Shown here piece after piece: positions 44,201 to 48,694 of a stretch of 64,000 nucleotides of DNA. The notes under the pieces were generated by a model. It was given only the letters and a program-made list of their open reading frames with translations. It did no database searches and was not told the origin of the DNA. This DNA is from Aspidiotus rigidus (Eukaryota; Arthropoda; Insecta; Hemiptera; Diaspididae). Every line of letters begins with the position of its first letter. Position 1 is the stretch's first letter. Where the stretch lies: assembly GCA_035079385.1 (NCBI GenBank), contig JAVHKY010000003.1, positions 10,395,501-10,459,500 of the forward strand. The letters are read 5' to 3'. Made by a program: the position numbers and the translations under genes.

Positions 44201-47001
44201 CGCCTTTGTCAAAATCAGGTTGTTCTGTCGGATCATCTTTTGTAAATTTGTGACCTTCCTCTGCATTACTTGCGTTCTGTCATAGGTTCGGCGCATATCC
44301 TCTTTGATATCCAACAGCACTTTCCCAATTTTGGTCCGGGCTTCTGGTCTCACGTCGTGTTCCATGGTTTGGATTACTTGTTCGCAGCTAATGGCCATGC
44401 TTTCATGCCTACACTGGTTCAGCCTCTCTGGCTGCACGTACTTGATGCCATTGTCCAGCAGTCTTCTTTCTTCTTCTGTGAAGGTGACGCTGGATAGGTT
44501 CTCGGTTCTGGGAGCAAATTTGTGCTCAACTCTCGCTGTTTCTTCCTTTCTTTCTTCTTTCTTCCGGGTCAGTTCGGAAAACTTCGTCTTGATCTGTTTT
44601 ATTTGGGCTTCCACTCGTTTATGGAGAGGGAATATCTGAAGTCATACACGTAGAGAATCGCACAAAGAGAAGAAAACTCTGGGAACAAATGGAGATTGCA
44701 AAACCCAAGAGGGAGAAAGCCTGCCTCTTGAACAATGTAATCACATTTGAGAGCGAAAAATTATTCGGCCTGGTGATTGGACGAGAGAAGAAGAACGGAG
44801 CCAACCAATGAGACGGCAGGAATCCAGGTAGCCAATAGAAACACAGCATTTAGGACAATAGATTGAACCAATCACGAAGCAGTATGTAATAAGTTTCTAA
44901 GAAGTGAATCAATCACAACACAGCTTTGTTATAGCCAATAAGATCACAGTGTTATACTATTAAAAACTCATGGTTAAGGCCTTGTTCTCCAGTTGCGACA
45001 CAACTGATGATTGGATAACACCCGAAAGTACTCTAGTAAAAGCAACTAATAAAGTAGATTTGTACAATTGAAAAACCCTTTTTCAATATTAGTGCTCTAT
45101 TTACACCTCACTCACTCATCATTCTGAGTTCCGATATTAATCAAAAGCGACCTTGAGGATTTCAATGCTCTTCGATGCTCGACGTCTTCTTTCAAGACTG
45201 TCGTGAACTCCACAATTTCTATCAAAACTGTGACCTGTCGTGAAGAGATGGGATGGGACGCAAAGGCATATTTTTCCCGCGTGTTATTCTGGGCGGCCTT
45301 TTCATGCTTTGGGATGCTTGTCCTTAGTTTCCGACCAGTCAAGCCGATATAAACAGTCGGGCAGTCGTTGCACTGGCGTCTGTAGACTTCAGCTGGTCCT
45401 CTGTGAGTACAGAATCTTTAAGACTCTGCAAAAAACGTTTTATGGTGTCTATAGAATAAAAAGCAGGGCGATAGTGGATGGCTCCAAGTGAACGAGATAG
45501 TTTATAGGATAAAAAATTGCCGAGGTATGGAAGCCGGATTTATTTTTCCTTTTTCTTTTCCTTATTGTTATTGCCTGGATATTGAGGGACGATGGGATTG
45601 AGAGCCTTAGAGTTGAGTTTTTGGCGGACTAACTTATGAATGTCAATATCAACATTATTGGTCTTCGCTAATTGGGTGATAGTGTCTAATTCTTTCATAA
45701 AGGCCACTAGCGGCGAGGGAGTAGACACTAAACGATGGATCATTAAATGAAAAAGAAATATTGGCGAGAGGGAGGGTGGAAAGAGGAGCCATCAATCACA
45801 TAGTCAGTGTGAGTGGGCTTTCTGAATATCGGGATTTAAACTTAGAGTTTCAAAGGTTGGCAGCCTGCGTGTAGTCGATTATTGAGTGAGTGATCATGAT
45901 GATTTCGTCGTTAGACTACGGCAAAATTGAAACCTTTTTTAATCAACTAAAACTTTATTTTAGAAGAAAACTTATCCTACATTTTATTGCACTGTCGTTA
46001 AAAAATCGAATAATAATCAATTTAACTAGGCGGAACTATTTTCCATCATTTTTTCCCCCTCCTCAAGTTGACAGTATTTCCGTTTGAAACTATCCACGGT
46101 TACTCAATTTCACCCGCGCAGATGATTTTGTAGCGCCATCTACTGCAGGTTCAAACCCCAATACCGAATTCATATTGGCCGTCTTTAATGGTGATGGAAT
46201 TCAACCAGGAACAACTTTTATTTGGAACATTTTTTCATAAAATTTCAATTTTGGGAGATATATGGAAAAACTGATTTTGGTCCTCTTTTAAACGGCCTTT
46301 CAAGGCTTTGCCGGAGCACTAATTGACCTAAGCTGAACACTGAATACGTTATTTGCTAGGAAATTCAACGAGGAACAACTTTGTTTGAAACATTTTTTAA
46401 TAAAATTGTAATTTCATGCGATGTAGGCGAAAAACTAATTTTTGGGTGGTTTGAACCCCCATAAAAAAAATCTCCAGTGGGAAAACGTGAGGTTCTTAGT
46501 ATATCGTTCAGGACCATATCCGGAACCATTTTCAGCGAAGAAACGTTGGTTTGCTCCAGAAATTTTTTTTTTTTTTTCTTATCTGCCTGCACCAATTTAA
46601 TTTCATTAAATCGGATAGGTATTACACGATTTAATGTCGCGTAGGAGGTAACTTTCCAATAAAGCGAGTTTGAAAATCGACAGTTGTGGATCACAAATTG
46701 TCTCTCGTCCCAAGAGAGGCAATCCTGTGTTACCTACTTGTCACCTGGAACATTTGGCAAATTGTGTAATTTTGTTTATTTCTATTTTCAGCCGTTACCC
46801 AGGGAAGAAATGAAGTACCCTGAATTTTCGACATCGCGCGAGACGTATCCGTTCGACCCCAGACGTATGAGCGCGCTTTCTCAGCTCGAAGAGCCTATGG
46901 TACGCGCTCAAATTGAAACGTGCTCAAAAATTGTACACGGTGACGTCACACAAGAAACACCGCTGCTAGACGGACATCAACATCGAGAAAGCACGGTATA
47001 G
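3007..47001 (+). CDS. side: Sidestep-family axon-guidance receptor (partial, 8 exons seen)
   Basis: Exons: 3007-3163, 26355-26485, 29015-29168, 30002-30295, 30411-30707, 37266-37481, 38174-38271, 46792-47001. All have AG acceptors and, up to the last, GT donors. The phases join without a break into 518 codons plus TAG. Order: end of one Ig domain, two more Ig domains, one FN3 domain, one transmembrane helix, about 150 cytoplasmic residues. Sidestep proteins are single-pass membrane ligands of Beaten-path receptors that guide motor axons in insects; that role is family knowledge. Family marks seen here: EDSWRLNIH, EGDDVYFEC, CRPGQETTYGVGRNE, SCWARNELGTQ and FDGGLPQ. The 5' exons (signal peptide, first Ig domains) lie left of the window. 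Arthropods carry several Sidestep paralogues, and I cannot say which one this is. Confidence 0.9.
3600..6629. mobile_element. 3.0-kb foldback DNA transposon with about 180-bp TIRs
   Basis: The ends are TACAGGGTGGACCAGAAAG on the left and its complement on the right. The homology continues inward for about 180 bp (3600-3780 against 6451-6629), and TA occurs on both sides (3598-3599, 6630-6631). Inside, diverged repeats with the motif ACCAAAATGGGTTAATG lie in the left arm (about 3790-4180), and their reverse complements lie in the right arm (about 5650-6300). The whole can therefore fold into a branched hairpin around a central array (4200-5500). No transposase is seen. The TA target and ends suggest a Tc1/mariner-type source (inference). 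Confidence 0.8.
4200..5500. repeat. degenerate array of about 100-bp units in the foldback element
   Basis: Recurrent pieces are ACGGGGCCTCA, TCTCTCATCGCGAGC, AACAGAAGACGA and GTTTTTGC..AAGCACCCGCC. Units are badly diverged. The same unit family appears at 10.76-11.52 kb and 13.12-13.32 kb. Open frames at 4585-4875 (+) and 4604-4879 (-) are shadows of the repeat. Confidence 0.65.
6640..7180. other. no gene; short AT-rich repeats
   Basis: Between 7010 and 7130 the motif TGTCCATTAATGGA and variants recur several times on both strands. Nothing else recognised. Confidence 0.4.
7181..7519. mobile_element. MITE with perfect 34-bp TIRs
   Basis: The left end ATATCGTCGGGTTCTTGGCA and on through AACTCACCAAGTC is matched exactly by the right end. 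Between them the TIR-like core (GGC..GTAAAACTCA) recurs twice more, so the interior is partly built from the terminal motif. The target duplication is ambiguous because ATAT could belong to either element or host. No coding capacity. Confidence 0.85.
7995..8650 (-). pseudogene. non-LTR retrotransposon RT, C-terminal fragment
   Basis: The main frame (8060-8470) reads MLLYGCESWTLD, YRRMLRISW, ITNVEVLARM, ERELL and RKLLYLGKILRG. This is the conserved region after the polymerase domain in LINE-type reverse transcriptases (family knowledge). A further stretch upstream reads EYLGTTLTE and GRIEKARQAFWNTK, after stops. Downstream the frame shifts to that of 7989-8186. The copy lacks endonuclease and RT catalytic parts and is a dead, 5'-truncated fragment. 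Confidence 0.8.
8660..9880. other. intron DNA without recognised features
   Basis: Open frames here (9150-9344, 9377-9688 and their opposites) overlap one another on both strands and show no domain. No transposon ends recognised. Confidence 0.4.
9890..10490 (+). pseudogene. decayed Penelope-like reverse transcriptase
   Basis: Fragments in shifting frames match the N-terminal RT blocks of Penelope-like elements: ADKGNAVIVM near 10035, FKAGASIRPVVSYY near 10240 (after an in-frame TAG), and LASFDVDLFLSV near 10415. The order and spacing fit ADKGN - RPVVS - SFDVxxLF of the family. No GIY-YIG domain was found downstream. This copy is much older than those at 42-45 and 57-61 kb. Confidence 0.65.
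10760..13320. repeat. tandem-unit array interrupted by a hAT element
   Basis: Both sides of the hAT insertion (10.76-11.52 and 13.12-13.32 kb) carry units with AACAACGAGAATTTTTGCAC, TTTGCCCG and CGAGCT motifs, the same unit family as 4.2-5.5 kb. Open frames at 10751-11002, 11020-11205 and 11273-11494 lie in these units and are not genes. Confidence 0.55.
11521..13110 (+). mobile_element. decayed hAT transposon, ZMYM1-like
   Basis: Ends CAGAGCCGCATTAAG at 11521 and the complement CTTAATGCGGCTCCG to 13110. Flanks AGTTAAGC and AATTAACC agree at 6 of 8 positions, as expected of an old 8-bp hAT duplication. The coding remnants read MSGVYNGLQALIKNICPYA (11695), then TARWSSRDCACHSLR and LETAFMVCFWG (11940-12150), and at the end the dimerisation block NCTAERSFSHLAQIKN (about 12720), broken by a stop. 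At least two frame changes; inactive. ZMYM1-type proteins are known hAT derivatives. Confidence 0.85.
13330..13435. repeat. degenerate copies of the 45-bp minisatellite unit
   Basis: Two diverged units (TATATAGCTC..AAGTC, then TTTTTTCAAG) match the unit of the elements at 41.7 and 62.8 kb. Two similar units lie at 16545-16655. Confidence 0.5.
13450..14554. mobile_element. 1.1-kb foldback DNA element with about 300-bp arms
   Basis: The left arm begins AATAAGTGGGGGACAGCTGA, and the right end carries the complement TCAGCTGTCCCCTATTTATT. Similarity extends inward for about 300 bp, for example ACGCAAGTCAACACAAGCGTC at 13737 against GACGCTTGCGTTGACTT at 14208. The arms are roughly 80 percent alike, so the element is old. 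Open frames at 13732-14475 lie in it and encode nothing recognisable. Confidence 0.75.
14581..15545 (+). mobile_element. non-autonomous Helitron, copy 1
   Basis: 5' start TCTAATATATAAAG; the text then runs GTTTGTCTGTCTGTTAGTC, as in many arthropod Helitrons. The 3' end is CTAG at 15542-15545, preceded by a GC hairpin GGCGGCCGGCGCGCCGCC (15519-15536) and followed by T. TC start, CTRR end, subterminal hairpin and A/T insertion site are the Helitron hallmarks. No Rep/helicase. It carries a (GA)n run. Confidence 0.8.
15330..15420. repeat. (GA)n microsatellite, about 45 units
   Basis: An uninterrupted GA run inside Helitron copy 1. The second copy lacks it, so it expanded after the copies diverged. 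The Ser-Leu open frame on the - strand is an artefact. Confidence 0.98.
15546..16539 (+). mobile_element. non-autonomous Helitron, copy 2, head-to-tail with copy 1
   Basis: It starts directly after the CTAG of copy 1 with TTTAATATATAAAGTAG and ends CCAACCGCTAG at 16539, with hairpin GGCGGTCAGGCGCGCCTGCC and the last bases of the stem at 16508-16530. It shares internal text with copy 1 (for example AGAGAACAAAAATTGTAGCC). No bases separate the two copies. Confidence 0.78.
16660..18600. other. intron DNA without recognised features
   Basis: A 19-bp poly(A) run at about 17343 follows a GC-richer stretch and could be the tail of a short retroposon, but I find no tRNA-like or LINE-like body. The 132-codon frame at 17454-17852 is unsupported by any domain. 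Confidence 0.35.
18620..19010. repeat. diverged tandem repeat, TCGTTTGTACTGC motif
   Basis: The phrase ATCGTTTGTACTGCGTTAGT and variants occur at about 18691, 18826 and 18949, with a C-rich spacer (CCCCCCCCCC at 18882). Period about 130 bp. Confidence 0.6.
19300..19560. repeat. stray unit of the 3.6-6.6 kb foldback repeats
   Basis: It has TTTTTCTCGATTC and GAAATTTAGCGC(A)GA, the same wording as the left arm of the large foldback element. No termini. Confidence 0.4.
19633..20300 (-). pseudogene. MULE-type transposase remnant
   Basis: Read from high to low coordinates in three frames: VHGCRFHLGQA (20113-20295), then FLEPHEIEDFIIEDFGSL and ALFPPNMWSG (19904-20098), and then MFYHKHPHIFQVLEAFLEIQ (19633-19878). 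The blocks CRFHxxQA, FPPxxW and HPxIFxxxxxFxxxQ in this order are typical of the C-terminal half of MULE-domain transposases. Frameshifts between them make it a pseudogene. No terminal repeats found. Confidence 0.75.
20365..21080. repeat. diverged large inverted repeat
   Basis: The phrase AGAGCTGCTGCGTTCC...GAATTAGAAGAGG near 20370 returns as its complement (CCTCTTCTAATTC..GGAACGCAGCTC) near 20970-21010. Several internal blocks (AAAACC.TTAGAAAGCA) are likewise mirrored. Probably an old foldback element; ends not resolved. Confidence 0.5.
21100..23150. other. intron DNA without recognised features
   Basis: Only a poly(G) stretch at about 22604-22619 stands out. Short open frames show no domain. 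Confidence 0.4.
23161..23735. mobile_element. hAT MITE related to the intact hAT at 58.3 kb
   Basis: Left end CAGAGCCCGGATTTTTCGGC; right end GCCGAGGAATCCGGA, with its last bases lost. Flanks GTAATATT and CTAATATT agree at 7 of 8 positions. The interior repeats TTTCGGCATT-type motifs on both arms and contains a poly(A) run of about 36 bp (23238-23275). The right end is nearly the same as that of the 58305-60682 transposon. Confidence 0.78.
24080..24720 (+). mobile_element. Penelope-like element 3' fragment
   Basis: QMEIARQRER near 24083 matches the end of the GIY-YIG ORFs of the 42 and 58 kb copies. TTGGTGATTGGAC follows. From about 24600 comes the terminal repeat text CTTGTTCTTCAGTAGCAATA and AACTGATGATAGGGTGACAC, then AACTAATAAAGTAGA. 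In between sits purine-rich DNA with GCGAAAA repeats (24310-24560), absent from the other copies. Confidence 0.65.
24720..26340. other. intron DNA without recognised features
   Basis: Between the Penelope fragment and the side exon at 26355 I see no transposon ends, genes or notable repeats. Confidence 0.4.
26355..26485 (+). CDS. side: side exon: first half of the next Ig domain
   Basis: The acceptor TTTTCAG is at 26351-26354 and the donor AAT|GTAAGT ends the exon in phase 0. It completes the split Tyr codon from the previous exon and reads IREGDDVYFECDVTSNPP, with the B-strand cysteine, and then the core tryptophan in STWRHN. The 23.2-kb intron before it holds most of the mobile elements of the left third of the window. 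Confidence 0.9.
26810..27215. mobile_element. foldback element in a side intron
   Basis: Arms 26895-26988 and 27040-27130 are complementary: TGCTCCCATAAGAAAAGCAC against GTGCTTTTCTTATGGGGAGC, and GGATTGAGGAG against CTCCCCTCAATCC. The same phrase CCCATAAGAAAG occurs near 31771 in a related fragment. Outer ends not certain. Confidence 0.6.
27267..28080 (-). mobile_element. candidate Helitron fragment, - strand
   Basis: ACTAG at 27266-27270 read on the - strand gives CTAGT preceded by a GC hairpin around GGCGCGCC, as in the Helitrons at 14.6-16.5 kb. Near 28040 the text GAACAAAAATTGCAGTCC resembles an internal block of those copies, but in the opposite relative direction. The 5' end was not found, so extent and unity are uncertain. 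Confidence 0.4.
29015..29168 (+). CDS. side: side exon: second half of the same Ig domain
   Basis: It starts in phase 0 after TTTTAAAG and ends AAA T|GTAAGT. It continues WRHN with GKTIHNN, then LVLQNITRMQAGLYTCVGS, which carries the F-strand cysteine. Together with 26355-26485 it makes a complete Ig domain interrupted by one phase-0 intron. Confidence 0.9.
29486..29771. mobile_element. miniature Penelope element: two inverted terminal repeats
   Basis: The left half is the minus-sense and the right half the plus-sense version of the Penelope terminal repeat (AAGGCCTTGTTCTCCAGTTG and on). They meet at a short spacer near 29610, with no RT or GIY-YIG between. Flanks CACTTTAAGATGA (29473-29485) and CACTTTATGATGA (29772-29784) form a 13-bp duplication with one mismatch, so this unit inserted as such. 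The CTGATGA..GAAA motif is kept in the right half; the left half has changes in it. Confidence 0.75.
30002..30295 (+). CDS. side: side exon: last Ig domain
   Basis: A single exon encodes a whole Ig domain. It has VICETEANP (B strand), the core Trp in FIWKF, and DYGSLSCWARNELGTQ (F strand), flanked by the extra cysteines of APICRPGQ and EPCVYH that Sidestep proteins share. Acceptor GCGTCGCAG, donor G|GTAGTG, phase 1. The open frame extends upstream to 29929 and downstream to 30390, but both extensions are intron. Confidence 0.9.
30411..30707 (+). CDS. side: side exon: fibronectin type III domain
   Basis: Acceptor GTTTGTAG, donor ATA G|GTAAGC. It reads GRPDPVSNCTI, then SCESGFDGGLPQEFGMEVYD and GLGSGIEYDVRLYAYNAKGP. 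The last run is the G/Y/N signature of FN3 F-G strands. It is separated from the Ig exon by an intron of only 115 bp, in contrast to the other introns of the gene. Confidence 0.9.
30708..31870. other. intron DNA without recognised features
   Basis: No coding or mobile signature, apart from a short relative of the 26.8-27.2 kb foldback near 31740-31800. Confidence 0.4.
31879..32080. mobile_element. hAT-type MITE, 202 bp
   Basis: Left end CAGTGTTACTCAAAG; right end CTTTGAGGAA-like text closing in CACTGGCACTG. Perfect 8-bp duplications CACTAAGC at 31871-31878 and 32081-32088. The right end carries six extra bases relative to the left. CAGTG ends and 8-bp duplication are hAT features. Confidence 0.78.
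32100..33250. other. intron DNA without recognised features
   Basis: Overlapping short frames on both strands only. CCCATAAGACTAATGTTGTT near 32811 resembles other CCCATAAG-containing fragments. Confidence 0.35.
33263..33683. mobile_element. hAT-type MITE, 421 bp
   Basis: Left end CAGTATTCGGACGTTCCCGG, right end complement GGGGAATTCCCGTTCC-like text closing ATCCGAACACTG. Perfect 8-bp duplications TATTAACC at 33255-33262 and 33684-33691. The interior repeats CTCATAAAAACATGTTT and GGGAATTCC on both arms. Different family from the 23 and 35 kb MITEs. Confidence 0.85.
33690..34880. other. intron DNA without recognised features
   Basis: No transposon ends, genes or strong repeats seen. Confidence 0.35.
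34890..35419. mobile_element. hAT MITE, sister of the 23.2-kb copy
   Basis: Ends CAGAGCCCGGATTTCTCGGC and GCCGAAAAATCCGGGCTCTG; flanks ATTATAAT and ATTATATT agree at 7 of 8. The interior is AT-rich with AAAATTGCCAAAAATGG-type motifs complementary to the TTTTCGGCATT arms of the 23 kb copy. No coding capacity. Ends resemble those of the autonomous hAT at 58305-60682. Confidence 0.82.
35448..35634. repeat. near-perfect palindrome, about 88-bp arms
   Basis: Arms 35448-35536 and 35548-35634 are complementary, including ACGGCTCTTCCCGCACAGTG and GACGTTTCGAGTAAAC, around an 11-base loop. The transcript would be an almost uninterrupted hairpin. It shares the GACGTTTCGA core with the palindrome at 50.1-50.4 kb. 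Confidence 0.95.
35846..36045. mobile_element. 200-bp MITE
   Basis: Ends ATATGAGGCACAGTCAGA and the complement CTGACTGCGCCTCATAT. Internal complementary blocks (TTATGCAACATTCAACTTTTG and its inverse) make a long stem. A TA-type target is likely. Sits in AT-rich intron DNA. Confidence 0.75.
36180..36660 (-). pseudogene. candidate nuclear copy of mitochondrial rRNA DNA
   Basis: Read on the - strand, 36350-36435 gives AAGTACATATTGCCCGCCG, then GGTGAGGCAA, then TTGAATTGGAAA. The wording and spacing are like the 3' end of arthropod mitochondrial 12S rRNA (ACATATCGCCCGTCG - GGTGAGA.AAGTCGTAAC - GTACTGGAAAG). Near 36200-36230 GGCCCTAATAAAGTTTTAT recalls a 16S block, but the spacing is too short for an uninterrupted rRNA copy. 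The surrounding kilobase is far more AT-rich than the rest of the intron. Not decisive. Confidence 0.45.
36951..37112. repeat. inverted repeat about 150 bp before the side membrane exon
   Basis: Arms 36951-37007 and 37056-37112 are nearly perfect complements (AGTGGCAGTGTAAATAACAT and ATGTTATTTACACTGCCACT), with a 48-base loop. They could form a hairpin in the pre-mRNA close to the 37266 acceptor. Likely a MITE remnant. Confidence 0.85.
37266..37481 (+). CDS. side: side exon: transmembrane helix and start of cytoplasmic tail
   Basis: Acceptor TTGTCTCTAG; donor GAA G|GTGAGT. It encodes a short juxtamembrane stretch, the hydrophobic helix LCIAGGVASFFLVCILLFL and the basic stop-transfer segment KVRCRSSSVKK, followed by an acidic cytoplasmic stretch. 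This fixes the topology as type I. Confidence 0.88.
37482..38173. other. side intron, nothing recognised
   Basis: Plain AT-rich intron between the membrane exon and the first tail exon; no repeats or genes seen. Confidence 0.5.
38174..38271 (+). CDS. side: side exon: cytoplasmic segment
   Basis: Acceptor GGTAACAG, donor AAA|GTAAGT. It completes a Glu codon and reads EYLDEDERAFERLN, ending in phase 0. The only support is splice phase and position between the membrane exon and the terminal exon, so confidence is lower than for the domain exons. Confidence 0.75.
38272..39690. other. side intron, nothing recognised
   Basis: Apart from a CAGGAAACCTGTTCTATGG phrase near 39558 that resembles the end of the 41.7-kb element family, no feature was found. 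Confidence 0.4.
39700..40400. repeat. satellite array of two alternating monomers
   Basis: Five monomers of about 135-147 bp share TTTGTTCCGGTTTGTTCCAC and CCAACCCCCAT..CATGAAACAG. They alternate between type A (GTGACACGACAGCCCCCCAT, AATTTTCACCCC) and type B (GTGATACAATAGC, CAAATTTAGACCCC), in the order A-B-A-B-A. This is a higher-order arrangement with a period near 280 bp. Open frames on both strands (for example 39826-40224) are made by the repeat and are not genes. Confidence 0.9.
40399..40690. repeat. dispersed repeat, copy 1
   Basis: It begins AGGAAATTTAACGAGGAACA and runs through GGTTTGAACCCCCATAAAA and AGCAGAAAAACGTTTGCTCC. A second copy lies at 46360-46590, just before the side terminal exon, and a partial one at about 46197-46260. 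Family not recognised. Confidence 0.75.
40700..41680. other. side intron, nothing recognised
   Basis: AT-rich, with short A runs and small TATATA stretches near 41225-41300; no gene or mobile element seen. Confidence 0.4.
41693..42169. mobile_element. minisatellite-carrying DNA element, copy 1
   Basis: Flanked by a perfect 10-bp duplication ATGAAAAAAC (41683-41692, 42170-42179). It begins GACGGCTTCCTTAACGAAG. Subterminal inverted repeats are CAGGGAACCTGTTTTATG (41726) and CATAAAACAGGTTCCCTG (to 42162). Inside are about four diverged 45-bp units (TCATATATAGCTCGAGAGTC...) and a GGACGGCGCACGGCGGAC GC block. A 10-bp duplication fits Mutator-like transposition (inference); no transposase present. 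Open frames on both strands are repeat artefacts. Confidence 0.75.
42556..43149 (-). pseudogene. Penelope GIY-YIG endonuclease domain (element A)
   Basis: 197 codons. It reads IGKYTNKVIKAFNGYDVNVG (linker), YKLSFEQCEGIYIGETGRKF with the GIY-(x)-YIG signature, and then EIRRKEHKTSREKEDGKSLF with the conserved Arg and His, and SEVIHVENRTKRRKLWEQ. The domain nicks DNA for target-primed insertion (family knowledge). It should be fused to the RT but is out of frame with it here. Confidence 0.9.
43256..44614 (-). pseudogene. Penelope reverse transcriptase (element A)
   Basis: 452 codons. Visible blocks: LTKADKGSTVVAM (N-terminal Penelope motif), KLKGLVKLHKANRPMRPLVN, SFDVTNMFGTIPKEELL, GLAMGSPLSPILAEIFM, ARYVDDILIVWSG with the catalytic YVDD, and INYLDLTL. 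The RT copies element RNA at the target and is related to telomerase RT (family knowledge). After IEYT the frame is lost; it resumes as YRKPTHTDTI in another frame (43328-43092). A second shift precedes the GIY-YIG part. The N-terminus is cut by the inverted junction near 44618. Inactive as it stands. Confidence 0.9.
45004..45027 (+). ncRNA. hammerhead-ribozyme-like core in Penelope terminal repeat
   Basis: CTGATGA (45004-45010), a short GG..CC stem and CGAAA (45023-45027) follow the layout of a hammerhead catalytic core. Flanking GTTGC (44992) and GCAAC (45041) could close stem I, and AGTACT could give a tiny stem III. Penelope terminal repeats are known to carry such ribozymes. In this copy one or two unpaired U bases precede stem II, so activity is uncertain. 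The same core occurs at 56889-56912 (-) and, with changes, at 29651-29674, 42331-42352 and about 60986. Confidence 0.45.
45140..45850 (-). pseudogene. older Penelope-like remnant E, invaded by element A
   Basis: Read on the - strand: NPDIQKAHSH (RT end, about 45830), TKNNVDIDIHKL-like linker (45540-45743), then IRLPYLGNFLSYKLSRSLG near 45500, and GLTGRKLRTSIPKHEKAA (GIY-YIG core, 45340-45270). Several stops and frame changes. Its sequence is closest to the lineage at 61.8-63.4 kb, not to element A. The target duplication of A lies at its 3' end. Confidence 0.75.
46197..46600. repeat. dispersed repeat, copies 2 and 3
   Basis: A partial copy (CCAGGAACAACTTTTATTTGGAAC) and a full one from AGGAAATTCAACGAGGAACA, both matching 40399-40690. 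The pyrimidine-rich end lies about 190 bp before the side terminal exon. Confidence 0.7.
46792..47001 (+). CDS. side: side terminal exon with C-terminal ESTV
   Basis: The acceptor TTCTATTTTCAG is preceded by a pyrimidine run. It reads in phase 0 from PLPREEMKYPEF to ETPLLDGHQHRESTV and TAG at 46999-47001. The last residues S-T-V fit the class I PDZ-ligand pattern S/T-X-hydrophobic (pattern from general knowledge, binding not shown). The triplet before GTA TAG could act as a donor (ACG|GTATAG), which would skip the stop and join the exon at 51606. Confidence 0.85.
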   Translation, partial: PLPREEMKYPEFSTSRETYPFDPRRMSALSQLEEPMVRAQIETCSKIVHGDVTQETPLLDGHQHRESTV

Positions 47002-48690
47002 CCCACTCTGTTGACGTTGAATTCTCGCTGTGCTGTTTAGAGGTAGATGTGGCTTTTAGTTCGCTTATTATTCGTAATGCCTTGCGTGCACGAATGCCGG
47101 TAATAGCGAAGTTCAAAAACAATGACGTCGAAGATGAGGAAAAAGGAAGCCCGAGAGTATTCGAAAACAGAATTTTGGTTTGTTTCGCGGAATTTCAACC
47201 TTCAGACAACTTCCTTTTAATAACCTGTAGTGGATTAAGATTTCACTTTGTTACCGGGTTCTCTCTGCGTTCTTTAAAACGTTCGTCGCTTTTATTCGTC
47301 GAGTTGCGCCTGTACGTATGGATGTTAGTTATAGAAGAAACGAAAAGCTGTCTTCAGAAAAAACAGACGAGAGATTAATGGCTTTCTATTTAACTTTTAA
47401 AATAGAAAATGCTAATGGTTTTCGCGAAGTACATCTAAATAAGACACGCAGTATATTTACCTGCAGAAATTCTTCTTGTTTCGCGTAACACTCAACAATA
47501 TACTGTATAGTAACAAGTTTTCATCACTTTATATCAATGGCATTTTTCACTGCGCCGAATAATTTTTCATTATTGTTGACAAATGCTCCTCTACTGACTC
47601 GTACTTTCTTGCTGAAAAAAACAAAAAATTCACTTTAATTACATAGTTGTACAATTGAGGTTGAAAAGGGAGGAACTTTTAATATACCTTCAGGAATATG
47701 TACATCACTGTTTTTTCAATACAGATCAATTTCATACATTTTTTGTTGGATCTATATAATCAATTGAAGGGAGAAATATATCGATAACGTCAAAACCCGG
47801 CACGATTTCAATCTCCTTGAGCTAATTGGGTAATAATTTTTGAAATAAATGATTTTTCTTTACCTTCTGTCATATTTTCAGGCTCCCTCCAACCTTTTGT
47901 AAGGACAGTAGACATACGAGACCCTCCCCTCATTCACTTTTTAGCCTGGAAACCTGCTGAACGTTTTTGCTGGATTATATATTGCTGTTGAGTTTTACCG
48001 ACTTTCCTACACCCGTCCGTTCAGATTTCCTTATTATATTAAATTATAAGATTTTTTTTTCGCGGAACTCCTCCAAAACTGCTCGAGTGTTTTTTTGTTT
48101 GTTTTGGTCTTCTTACGTTTTAATCATTAGAATGGTGGATGCTGTAGACACGTAGGATTCGAATTGAACAACTAGTGGATTTTTAGGATAAAATTGGATG
48201 AAAATGTTTGTGCTACGTTTCTTCTGGTATCCTTCCCCTCCAATACCTAGTTTTTCTTCTGTTGTGAGATTGTCTGGCCAGAACGGCCAAATGTATTGAA
48301 ATTCTCTTTGTATCAGCCAATGGCGAGATTGTTACCGAGAAGTTAGTTTTCTGTGGCGCATTCACAGTGTAGGTTTGACTGCAACTTGGCATCTGATTGA
48401 AGCAAATAAATTTGCAGAAATCCTCATCAGGCACGGAAAGAGTATGATGATATGAATTTAAAAAGAAGCTTGTCTCATGCAACCCCGTTGAACATTCCAT
48501 GACCAAAATCCGCATTTTCAGAGCGGAGTCACGACAGCGTGAGGTGGCCGCGCTACACCTACACAACAGTAAAGTGAATACGGTTTCACGACCAAATCAC
48601 GCAATACGAGAGCGCACGGACCCATTCTACTGTCAGATCACGATGGCGTGAGCGCGCTCAACACACTGCATGGATACCGCAAAGAAAAAA
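47002..48690. other. side 3' UTR and following DNA
   Basis: Probably begins with the 3' UTR of the short side isoform. The frame 47049-47378 (+) and 48213-48566 (-) have no recognisable domain. An AATAAA-like GAAATAAATGA occurs near 47844. The limits of the UTR cannot be set from sequence alone. Confidence 0.4.
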
Positions 48691-48694
48691 AAGA

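Larger units (their letters stand above)
42279..45134 (-). mobile_element. Penelope-like retroelement A
   Basis: Inserted with a perfect 12-bp duplication TATTAATCAAAA (42267-42278, 45135-45146). The sense strand is minus: reverse transcriptase (44614-43256), GIY-YIG endonuclease (to 42556), then non-coding 3' DNA and terminal repeat to 42279. On the 5' side, from 44618 to 45134, lies an inverted copy of the 3' end (GIY-YIG tail, UTR, terminal repeat), so the element is flanked by inverted repeats of about 500 bp. It sits in the last long side intron and inside an older Penelope remnant. Confidence 0.92.

Noticed and set aside
43380..44639. Plus-strand open frames opposite the Penelope RT
   Set aside because: Shadows of the - strand RT codons.
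47049..47378. 109-codon frame after the side stop codon
   Set aside because: Best explained as 3' UTR; no domain, not in frame with the receptor.
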